Source of the DNA: JBBDXS01 sp040902195
GTDB taxonomy: Bacteria; Chloroflexota; Dehalococcoidia; DSTF01; RBG-16-68-14
DNA: 64,000 bases
Reading direction: 5' to 3'
Assembly (NCBI GenBank): GCA_040902195.1
Contig: JBBDXS010000019.1
Coordinates: 1 to 64,000 of the forward strand
Shown: one piece after another, positions 39,229-48,100 of the stretch
Numbering within the stretch: the stretch's first letter is position 1
Layout of the letters: every line of letters starts with the position of its first letter
Made by a program: the position numbers and the translations under genes
The notes under the pieces: generated by a model
The model's database searches: none
The model's input: the letters and a program-made list of their open reading frames with translations, nothing else
Told to the model about the DNA's origin: nothing

Positions 39229-41304
39229 CTACGTACAGTTGTGCCCGTACTGGAACGCGACGCCGAAGATGTCGTTGAACAGGTCGATAAGGCCGTCCGG
39301 CGGGCCCATGTCCCACCCTTCGCGCTTGTTGGGGTTGAGCTCCCCCAGGCTCGTGGGCGGCGCAGAACGGTCGAATGCCGCGATGTAGTCGAGATCGCCC
39401 AGCTGCAGGCCGAACTTTCCAGCGACTCCGAAGATGTCGATGAACAGGTCGATGTCTTTGTTCCCGTCGACGTCATAGAAGTCGTAGGGATTGGTCGGGC
39501 TCCTGCGCCCGCCCAACTCTTCGTTGTCATCGAGCTCGGCCGGGTCCTTGCAACCGTCGTTATCACTATCGATTTCGGTCGGATCGGTCCCGAAGCCGAC
39601 GTACTCCATGCCATCGGGAATGCCGTCATCGTCGCTGTCGGTATCGCCCACCGTGGAGCCGATGGTCCCTTCGGTGATGTCATCGAGGCCATCGCCGTCG
39701 GAGTCGGGGATCGTCTGGACAGCGTTGCCCGGCGCCAGGATTATTCCCGCGACGTTGATTGACGCGCTGCTGCTCGGTTCGTTGAAGAACTGGATGTCGC
39801 CGCCGCCGACGTCCTGTACCGTGACCACGGCGCCGGCAGGTGCCGACATGACATAGCCGCCAATAGTGGTCGTCACCGGCCCGACGTAGACGGTCGTCTC
39901 CACGCTCCCGCACGTGCGGAGGAAGTTGTCGTACGGATCCAGGGAGTCGGTCGCAACCGGAGTGCAGGCGGTACTGAACATGGCCGGACCGCCAGGCCCG
40001 CCGATGGCGATGTAGCGCACGCCCGAGGGGTTCGGGGCATCGCGCACGACTGCCGTGAGTCCGTTCCGGGCGGTCACCGTGCCCGTCGTCCCGGCGCCGT
40101 CGTTGAACGCGCTCGAGAACGTGCTCGGGTCGGTATCGATGTTGTCTTCGATGCCGTCGCCGTCGTGCTCGATCGTGCCGCCCAGCGTGCCGCTGAAGGC
40201 GCCGCAGTCCCAGGTCCCGTTCAGCGAGTTGCTGGCAGCGTTGACATCCGCATCGACCGTGATGGCGGCGCAGTTCGTCCCGGAGCCGGTGAGGGCGAGG
40301 TTCCCGGTGCCAAGGTTGATCGAGCCGGACAGATCGTTGAAGAGCTGCGACACGCCGCTGGTGACGAGGCATTCGGCGAGCGAGGTGACAGCGGTCCCTG
40401 TTTGGGTTAGGTGCGCCGTGCACGTGCCCGTGTTGTCGCCCGCGATGTCAACGAACCAGTTGCCGGTCACATTCAAGGCGCCCGGGTTCTGGCAGATCAC
40501 GGTCGCGCTCGCCACCGACGGGTTGTACTGCGTTGCGCTTGGGGCAACCAGCATCGTGCTCGGTGCTGCCGAGAGAGAAACGGTTGCGGTGCCTGCCGCC
40601 TCACATGTGAACTCAAGCTGGGCTATCGGGCCCGTGTACGCGGTAGTGCCTCCCCCTGGAAGGGTCATCGCGCCCAGCTTGAGAGCTGCGTCGCTGCCCG
40701 AGTCGTTGTCTGCCGGGCTTGCCAGCTGTACGACTACAGCGGACACGGGAGTCTCATCGAGCAAGTCGTTGTCTTCCGCAGTGCGAGCGTTCAAGTCGAG
40801 CAGTGCCTCAGACCAGTGCGCCTCCAGGTCATAGCCTTGGATCATGCCGGGATTGCTGGTCAGATGGACCGTGACATGGAACGTCTCGCCGACATCGGCG
40901 CGGCGAGACGTCTGGAGCAGGTCACTGGCGCCCGTCCCCTCTCCGTACGCGTCGACGGCGAGCGCGCCGGCCGACGAAGTGCTCTTGGAGAGAGCGCTTC
41001 CCTGGCAGCCCGTTGGCGTCTGATAGGCGAAGAGGGCGGTAAAGATGTCGTTAAAGAGGTCGATGACGGCGTCCTTGTTCATATCCACCTGAACTGGGGC
41101 TGGCGGCACGTTTGAGCCGTAGTAGTCGTTGATCATCACCGCATCGATGATGCGGTGGTTCCCGTCACCGTCTATGTCCGCGCAGCCCGCTGCCGCCAGG
41201 GCTGGCCGTGCGCCTCCGGGCGCGAACGAGACGATGCTGGTGGACAGCACGGCTGCAAGGGCGGCGAGGCCCAGGATGGTCAGAGTGTTGCGTAATCTCA
41301 TCAC
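39229..41304 (-). CDS. Large secreted protein with dockerin-like modules at both ends
   Basis: 691 residues. A signal peptide (LTILGLAALAAVLSTSIVSF) is followed by an N-terminal dockerin-like pair (CADIDGDGNHRIIDAVMIND, DMNKDAVIDLFNDIF), a cohesin-like beta domain (about 105-260, FHVTVHLTSNPGMIQGYDLE), further beta domains, a thrombospondin-3-like acidic calcium stretch (DSDGDGLDDITEGTIGSTVG, DTDSDDDGIPDGMEY), and the C-terminal module (DNDGCKDPAELDD ... DGLIDLFNDIFGVAFQYGHN). The last module is shared with 15026-15766 and 50312-51610. A cohesin-like and a dockerin-like domain in one protein suggests self-assembly on the cell surface. GTG 41304 or ATG 41301 may be used; AAGGAG lies upstream. 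Confidence 0.82.
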   Translation of the reverse strand: MMRLRNTLTILGLAALAAVLSTSIVSFAPGGARPALAAAGCADIDGDGNHRIIDAVMINDYYGSNVPPAPVQVDMNKDAVIDLFNDIFTALFAYQTPTGCQGSALSKSTSSAGALAVDAYGEGTGASDLLQTSRRADVGETFHVTVHLTSNPGMIQGYDLEAHWSEALLDLNARTAEDNDLLDETPVSAVVVQLASPADNDSGSDAALKLGAMTLPGGGTTAYTGPIAQLEFTCEAAGTATVSLSAAPSTMLVAPSATQYNPSVASATVICQNPGALNVTGNWFVDIAGDNTGTCTAHLTQTGTAVTSLAECLVTSGVSQLFNDLSGSINLGTGNLALTGSGTNCAAITVDADVNAASNSLNGTWDCGAFSGTLGGTIEHDGDGIEDNIDTDPSTFSSAFNDGAGTTGTVTARNGLTAVVRDAPNPSGVRYIAIGGPGGPAMFSTACTPVATDSLDPYDNFLRTCGSVETTVYVGPVTTTIGGYVMSAPAGAVVTVQDVGGGDIQFFNEPSSSASINVAGIILAPGNAVQTIPDSDGDGLDDITEGTIGSTVGDTDSDDDGIPDGMEYVGFGTDPTEIDSDNDGCKDPAELDDNEELGGRRSPTNPYDFYDVDGNKDIDLFIDIFGVAGKFGLQLGDLDYIAAFDRSAPPTSLGELNPNKREGWDMGPPDGLIDLFNDIFGVAFQYGHNCT

Positions 41305-41850
41305 TACCAGTCTCCTTGAATTCCAATCGGTCTCAGAGGTTCATGCATTCGGTGCTGCTTTGTAAAGCTCCCTACGTGCTCCTCTCCTTCCTATCCTCCC
41401 ACCTTCAGGTGCCTCTTTCCTGGCGCCTGTCGCGCGTATCGTAAGCGCGGTTTGCCATGCCTGTCTGTGACCCAGCTAACGCTTCACAGATCGTTATCCG
41501 TTGGTACACGCGGCGGGCGGCGCGCCGATGGCGAGAGCTAGCAAGATGGTTCTGGATTTCATTGCAACGTTCCTTTCCTCGTGCGTGTGTTGCGGGGTCC
41601 CGACATGTTGCCGCACTTGCCTCCTTCCCCCGGGGAGTGTTCTCGTCAGGGGACCGCCAGGCGCCACGGCGGCGGGGCCGTGCGTCCGGCGATCCCCGAC
41701 ATCGCTATCATCTCGCCTCCGGGGGTGGGTCATCATCGAACGAAACGCGTAGGTTAGGGGCGGATTATTCGGCGCGGCGTGTGCTAGACCGAGTCTGCAA
41801 ACGCGCAGAGCTGAGGACGGAAGGGGACGAGAGAACGTGAGTGAAGGGGT
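41305..41850. other. 546-bp intergenic region
   Basis: Apart from the tiny frame at 41494-41562 I see no gene, no family-1 to family-6 repeat and no clear hairpin. It should hold the promoters for the minus-strand gene at 39229. A/T-richer patches near 41310-41370 and 41700-41780 are possible promoter sites but no good -35/-10 pair was found. Confidence 0.5.
41494..41562 (-). CDS. Very short frame resembling a lipoprotein signal peptide
   Basis: 22 codons: MKSRTILLALAIGAPPAACT and NG, then stop. GAGGAAAGGAACG precedes the ATG. It looks like a lipoprotein signal with Cys19 but no mature protein. It could be a real small peptide, a remnant or chance. Confidence 0.25.
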   Translation of the reverse strand: MKSRTILLALAIGAPPAACTNG

Positions 41851-44772
41851 CTACTTGAGTCCGTGGCGGGCCGCGTACGCCGTCGCCTCTACCTTATTCC
41901 GGACGCCGATTTTGGTGTAGATGTTCGTGATGTGGCGGGCGACGGTACGGACGCTGAGCGTGAGGTCGGAGGCGATCTCGGTGTTTGTCCTGCCGGCCGC
42001 GATGAGACGCAGGACCTCGACTTCGCGTGGCGTGAGGCGGTCGGGGTGGATCGTCTGTCCCGCCGTGCCGTCTATGATCCGCCGCTGCAGCTCTTCCGTC
42101 AGGCGCGTCCAGCCCGGCATGCCGATGTCGCGGAACTGCCCAAGCGCTGCCTCCAGAAGCGGCGCTGCCTTGTTGCGGTCGCCGCGTCTTCCGCGACGCG
42201 CGTACATGAGCGCCTCGTCGTAGTCGACGATCGCGCGGAGCGGCCGAGCGCCCTGCTCATCGAGCACGTCGCGTGCCCTGTCGAACCACTCGGTGGCCTC
42301 GTGATAGCGGGCCTGGAGGGCGCAGAGCCGCGCGAGCGAGAGGCGGCCATCATGAGTGGGGCAGCGAAAGTCCGGCGCCAGAATCTTCTCCTTCAGATTT
42401 CGCTCGATAAGCCCGGCGTGGTCTGTGGCGTTGAGCAGCCACAAGGTTTGCGCGGCCTCGGACACGAGTACTCCGTAAAACGCGGCTACCCCCTGCGCGC
42501 GCTCGATCGGCTGCAACAAGGTCTCCAGCCAGCGAAGCGCGTCGGCTCTCATTCCCTTAGATGCGTAGCTCACGCCGACAGCGCCGCGAAATGCGGCAAA
42601 CGCATACTGATAAGCAGCCGAGTGACTGGCCAGCAGCGATTCAAACAGCACGGGCACTTCATGATTGTCGAGATCGGTCATGACGTTGATCGCGGAAAGG
42701 CAGACAATCACCTGCAATGCGTGAGCCGATGGCCCCGGCAGCCTGCTCACCAGCTCCTTCGCATGTTCATAGGCGTCGCGCGCACGGTCGAGATCTCCAA
42801 GGGCGGCGTAGCCGTAGCAAACGTGAGACCAGTCGTACACGGCGCGGCCGATTTGCCCTTGCCGTTCGCACGCGTCGGCTCGCTGTTCAAGCATGGGAAT
42901 GGCGCGGCGGTACTCGCCGGCCCAACTCATCAGAAGCATGGGCTCGTCGCTGTAGGTTGAGGTCAGTATCTCTTCTCTCGAAGCTACCAAGAACGCGCCC
43001 GATCGCCTCTCGGGGAGCGACTTTATGAGAGAGGCCACCTCCATGACCTCTCGTGTAACGACGGGTACACCGAGACTTGCCGGGTCCTCGGCCAACTGTC
43101 GCTGCAGGTCCCACTCCATCAGTCTTGCCCACGTCACGTCCCGCTTCTTGCCGTTTAACTGCAAGCCCTTCGTGGCCAGCGTCCACGCTCCCGCCTGGTA
43201 GCCGGCATCAAATGTAATCGCCGCCAAGTCAGCCACGAATTCGGCCGCCGTGTCATCGCCCTCGGCGGCTGCGATGAGATCTGCGGCGTGACTCGCCGTC
43301 TGTAGCGCCGACTCAAGCTCAGTCGATAGAGTCTGCGCCACCGCGAGCCGTCCGAGTAGGCGTGCGAGGCGCGGATCGTCCTCTGGGAGCAAATCCAGCG
43401 CCATGTGCAGGAAGGTCGCGACGGACTCGTACGCGTACACTGCCTCGGCGCGGTCGGCCCCGGCAATTGCGTGGTCGACGCCTCGCTCCCCACCGGGAAG
43501 GCTGCGGCTCTGGTGAAAGTGGTAGGCAATTTCTGCGACATGCTCGCCCATACGGTCTTCGTAGAACGCTTCCAAAAACTCTGCGACGCTTCGATGCAGC
43601 CGGACCTGCCGCGATGAACTCAGCTCTGTGTAGAGCGTGTGGCGAACGAGCGCGTGTGTAAACGCATAGAGCTCAGGGCCGTTTCCTGCCTGAACGACCT
43701 GCGCTGCTAACGCCTGATCGAGCGCAGCCAGCGCCTGTTCGTCGCTGAGGTTGGCTGTCGCAGAGACAGCAGCGAATGGGAAATCACCTTCGAACGCGCA
43801 CGCGACGTGGAGCAACGCGCGCGCGTCGTCCGACAGCCGCGAAAGCCTTTGCTGGACCGCCTCGCGGAGACCTGCGGGAAGCCCGGTTTCCGTGATGAGT
43901 AACGCGTTGCCCCTCCACTCACCATTCAGTTGGTAGAGCGCGCCGGCTTCCGCGAGATGCAGCAGCACTTCGCGGATGAAGAATGGGTTGCCGGCGGTCT
44001 CGCGACCGATCACGGAAACGAAGTCTTCCGGAAGCGCTTGTTCGGCCACCATCGAAATGAGATTGCCGGCTTCGTGGCGCTCGAGGCCGCCAAGCGAGAC
44101 GATCGCTAGCACCGTTTCACCGCGCAACTGAGCGAGCGCGGGAGTGAGTGGATGCCCTTCCTCCAGCTCGACATCGCGGTAGCAGCCAATGAGCAGTAGC
44201 TGGTTCTGCTTGGCGAAGCGCGCGACGTGGCGGAGCATCGCGATGGTGCCCTTGTCGGCCCAGTGCAGGTCGTCCAGGACGAGGACGATCGGCGAGCGTT
44301 GTGACGCTGCTATGAGAAACTGCGACACGGCATCCAGCAAACGAAAGCGCTCTTCGTCTGGCTGGAGCGACACCGGCTCCTCGATGCCGGATAGCTTCTC
44401 GCGGAGCGCGGGAACCAGCCGCGCGAGAGGAGGGCCGCCGTACCCGAGGTCGGCGCGAAGCGCGCCGGCGTCAGCGTCGCGGGCGTACGTGGCGATCGCT
44501 TCCGCGAAGGGGCCATACGGGGGCGTCCAGTCGCCTTCGTAGCAGCGGCCCCAGAGGATGACTGCGCCTTCGCCGCTCGCGCGCTCGGCGAACTCCTCTG
44601 CGGTACGTGTCTTCCCGATACCCGGCTCGCCGGTGAGCATCACGATCCCGCCCCGCCCGGCGCGCGCCTCGTCCAGCTTTAGGTGCAAGAGCGCCGTCTC
44701 GCTCTCGCGGCCGACGAACGGCGTACGCGCCAGCGATGCGAGCGGGTTAGAGGGTGCAGAAGGGAGAGCCAT
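41851..44772 (-). CDS. LuxR-family regulator with N-terminal AAA ATPase (LAL/MalT type)
   Basis: 973 residues. The N-terminal ATPase has Walker A TGEPGIGKTRT (48-58) and Walker B PIVLVLDDLHWADKG (about 155-169); the middle about 400 residues are helical TPR-like repeats; the C-terminus (about 905-970) is a LuxR helix-turn-helix, LTPREVEVLRLIAAGRTNTE, SVRTVARHITNIYTKIGV. Such large ATP-dependent activators switch on nearby pathways in response to an inducer. Here no obvious target neighbours it, other than the dockerin-like gene downstream. Confidence 0.92.
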   Translation of the reverse strand: MALPSAPSNPLASLARTPFVGRESETALLHLKLDEARAGRGGIVMLTGEPGIGKTRTAEEFAERASGEGAVILWGRCYEGDWTPPYGPFAEAIATYARDADAGALRADLGYGGPPLARLVPALREKLSGIEEPVSLQPDEERFRLLDAVSQFLIAASQRSPIVLVLDDLHWADKGTIAMLRHVARFAKQNQLLLIGCYRDVELEEGHPLTPALAQLRGETVLAIVSLGGLERHEAGNLISMVAEQALPEDFVSVIGRETAGNPFFIREVLLHLAEAGALYQLNGEWRGNALLITETGLPAGLREAVQQRLSRLSDDARALLHVACAFEGDFPFAAVSATANLSDEQALAALDQALAAQVVQAGNGPELYAFTHALVRHTLYTELSSSRQVRLHRSVAEFLEAFYEDRMGEHVAEIAYHFHQSRSLPGGERGVDHAIAGADRAEAVYAYESVATFLHMALDLLPEDDPRLARLLGRLAVAQTLSTELESALQTASHAADLIAAAEGDDTAAEFVADLAAITFDAGYQAGAWTLATKGLQLNGKKRDVTWARLMEWDLQRQLAEDPASLGVPVVTREVMEVASLIKSLPERRSGAFLVASREEILTSTYSDEPMLLMSWAGEYRRAIPMLEQRADACERQGQIGRAVYDWSHVCYGYAALGDLDRARDAYEHAKELVSRLPGPSAHALQVIVCLSAINVMTDLDNHEVPVLFESLLASHSAAYQYAFAAFRGAVGVSYASKGMRADALRWLETLLQPIERAQGVAAFYGVLVSEAAQTLWLLNATDHAGLIERNLKEKILAPDFRCPTHDGRLSLARLCALQARYHEATEWFDRARDVLDEQGARPLRAIVDYDEALMYARRGRRGDRNKAAPLLEAALGQFRDIGMPGWTRLTEELQRRIIDGTAGQTIHPDRLTPREVEVLRLIAAGRTNTEIASDLTLSVRTVARHITNIYTKIGVRNKVEATAYAARHGLK

Positions 44773-45021
44773 GCCGAAACCTCAGCCTCCGCCACTGTCA
44801 GGGGCCAGGCGCGAGTGGCCGGAGTATACCGAATTAGGCATCGCCGCTTGCCGCCTCCCGCACAACTGTGCTATTACATTCGCGCCACTTGTTCCCCTTC
44901 GCTACGGCGAAGGGGGCGCGATGGGTCGCCTCGGGGCGATATTCAAACGATCATATGCATAAACAGAAAACGCGCGTTTTTACCAAACGAACTTTCAAAA
45001 TGAATCTAGGGAAGCGCTACG
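44773..45021. other. Intergenic region with an AT-rich segment
   Basis: The stretch 44935-45015 is clearly AT-rich (ATATTCAAACGATCATATGC, AAACTTT-like AACTTTCAAAATGAATC) and contains a palindrome AAACGCGCGTTT (about 44967-44978). TTCGCTACGGCGAA forms a small hairpin near 44900. No gene is seen; a promoter for lhr or its duplicated front is likely here. Confidence 0.5.
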
Positions 45022-45075
45022 ATGGCCGTCCTCGATAGCTTCCATCCCGCCATCCGCACGTGGTTCCAGCGCCGC
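45022..45075 (+). pseudogene. Duplicated 5' end of the lhr helicase gene
   Basis: ATG at 45022 opens MAVLDSFHPAIRTWFQRR, matching MSVLEAFHPAIQVWFQRR at the start of the helicase gene at 45162-45220. After 18 codons the sequence changes abruptly into a family-1 repeat. It is a diverged partial copy, not a functional gene. Confidence 0.75.
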
Positions 45076-45161
45076 CCTCACCCCCGGCCCCTCTCCCGCA
45101 GGAGGGAGAGGGGAACTAGGAGGCGAACGGGCTCCTCTCTAAGGAGGGTAGACTGAGCAAC
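45072..45161. repeat. Family-1 hairpin between the lhr fragment and lhr
   Basis: CCCTCACCCCCGGCCCCT then CTCCCGCAGGAGGGAGAGGG (45072-45119). The remaining 40 bases carry AAGGAGGG at 45141-45148, 13 bases before the lhr start. Confidence 0.8.
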
Positions 45162-48100
45162 GTGATGTCCGTTCTAGAGGCGTTTCATCCCGCGATTCAG
45201 GTCTGGTTTCAGCGGCGGTTCGCCGCGCCCACCGATGCGCAGGAGGGCGGGTGGCCGGAAATACTCGCCGGCCGCGATACGCTGATCGCCGCGCCGACTG
45301 GCTCCGGCAAGACGCTCGCGGCGTTTTTGGTCGCCATCGATAGGCTGCTGCGGCGCGCGGAGCAGGGGCCGCTCGCGGACGAGATCGATGTCCTCTACAT
45401 CTCGCCGCTCAAGGCGCTGAGCAACGATATCCAGCGCAACCTGGAAGAACCGCTCGCGCAGATCTCCGAGATCGCGATGGAGCTGGGCTATCCTGCGCCC
45501 GCGATCCGCACGGCGGTGCGCACGGGCGACACGTCGCCTGCGGAGCGACAGGGGATCGTGCGGAAGCCGCCGCACGTTCTGATCACGACGCCGGAATCGC
45601 TCTACCTGATGTTGACGTCGGCGCGAGCGCGAGAGGTGCTGCGTACGACGAAGACGGTCATCGTCGACGAGATCCACGCCCTCGTACGCGATAAACGCGG
45701 CAGCCACCTCTCGTTGTCGCTGGCGCGGCTCGATCACATAGCGGCGGAGCGGCCGTCGCGCGTAGGGCTATCGGCGACGGTGAAGCCGATCGAGTATGCG
45801 GCGCGGTTTTTGGTGGGCGCCGCCCCAAGTCCCAGCCCCCCCAGGAACAAGGAACAAGGAACAAGGAACGAGGCCCCGCCCGGGACTGCCCCGGGGATCG
45901 CGGAAGGCGGAAGTAACGCTTCGTCGAGGGGCCAGATCCTTCGCTTCGCTCAGGATGACAGAGAAGACTTCGGAAGGACTCAGGATGACAAGAGGAACCC
46001 TGTGGTTGCGGGCGCTGGCGGCGGTCCTGGGAATGACTGCGTGATCGTCGATGCGGGGCACCAGCGCGACCTCGATCTCGCAATCGAGACGCCGCCGATC
46101 GATCTGGAGGCGGTGTGCTCGCACCAGCACTGGGGCGATATCTACGACAAGCTGGCGCAGCTTATCCGCGAGCACCAGACGACGCTGATCTTCGTCAACA
46201 CGCGGCGGCTCGCGGAACGCGTCGCGCACAACCTGAGCGAGCGTATCGGCGAGGAGCACGTCGCATCGCACCACGGGAGCCTGTCGAAGGACCGGCGCCT
46301 GCTGCTCGAGCAGCGGCTGAAGGCCGGCGATATGAAGGCGCTCGTCGCGACGGCTTCGCTGGAGCTGGGCATCGATATCGGCGCGGTCGATCTGGTGTGC
46401 CAGCTCGAATCGCCGCGCAGCGTGGCGACGTTCCTGCAGCGCGTCGGCCGGTCGGGGCACGCGCTCGCTAAAACACCGAAGGGCCGGCTCTTTCCGACGA
46501 CGCGCGACGAGCTGGTCGAGTGCGCGGCGCTGGTCCGCGCGGTGCGCGCGGGACGGCTCGATAGGCTGAACCCGCCCGTCGCGCCGCTCGACATCCTGGC
46601 GCAGCAGATCGTGGCGGAGTGCGCGTGCGAAGACTATCGCGAAGACGACCTGTTCGATCTCGTGCGGAGCGCTACGCCGTTCGCTGAGCTGTCGCGGCGT
46701 CACTTCGACGAGATCGTCGAGATGATGAGCGAGGGCATCCAGCTGGGCAACGGCCGTGCCGCGGCATACCTGCATCGAGACCGGATCAACAACATGCTGC
46801 GCGGGCGGCGCGGCGCGCGGCTGGCGGCGATCGAGGGCGGCGGCGCGATCCCGGAGGTGGCGGACTACCGCGTCGTGCTGGAGCCGGAGGGGACGTTCAT
46901 CGGCACGCTGAACGAGGACTTCGCAATCGAGAGCATGGCGGGCGACATCTTCATGCTTGGCACGACCTCGTGGCGCATCCGCCGCATCGAGGCGGGGACG
47001 GTACGTGTCGAAGACGCGCACGGGCAGCCGCCCACGATCCCGTTCTGGCTGGGCGAGGCGCCGTCGCGGACGGTGGAGCTGTCGGAGGAGGTCTCGAACC
47101 TGAGGACGGCGATCATCGATGACCTGTCGAACGGGCACGACCCGGCGACGTGGCTCGTGCGCGAGATCGGGCTCTCGAAGCCGTCCGCCGAACAGATCGT
47201 CGCGTACGTGCGGACGGAGCACGAGGCGATCGGTGTCGTGCCGACGCAGCAGGACATCGTGCTCGAGCGCTTCTTCGACGACTCGGGCGGGATGCAGCTT
47301 GTCGTGCACGCGCCGTTCGGCGGCCGGATCAATCGCGCGTGGGGGATCGCTCTGCGCAAGAACTTCTGCCGCACGTTCGACTTCGAGCTGCAGGCGGCGG
47401 CAAGCGACGACGCGATCCTGCTCTCGATTGGGCCGCAGCATAGCTTCCCGCTGGAGGACATCTTCTCGTTGGTGCGCTCGGATACGCTGCTCGACACGCT
47501 GGAGCAGGCGCTGCTGCAGGTGCCGCTCTTCGGGGCGCGCTGGCGCTGGAACGCGACGCGATCGCTGGCGGTGGTGCGACAACGCGGCGGCAAGAAAGTG
47601 CCACCGCCGCTGCAGCGCATGCGCTCCGACGACTTGCTAGCGGCAGCGTTCCCGCAGCAGGTGGCGTGCCAGGACAACAACGCGGGACCGGTCGAGATCC
47701 CGGACCACCCGCTTGTGCGGCAGACGCTCCACGACTGCTTGCACGAGGCGATGGACATCGACGGGCTGTCGGAGCTGCTGGGGCGCATCGAGCGAGGCGA
47801 GGTGCGGCTCCACACGAAGGACACGACCGAGCCCTCGCCGTTCGCCTACGAGATCCTGAACTCGAAGCCGTACACGTTCCTCGATGACGCGCCGCTGGAG
47901 GAGCGGCGCGCGCGCGCCGTCACGCTGCGCCGCACGCTGCCGGAGAGCGCGCGCGACCTGGGGCAGCTCGATAAGCAGGCGATCGAGCGCGTGGTGGAGG
48001 AGACGTGGCCGCAAGCCCGCGACGCGGAGGAAGTGCACGATGCGCTGCTGAGCCTCATCGCCGTTCGCGCGGAAGACGTGTGGGCGTGGAAGGACTGGTT

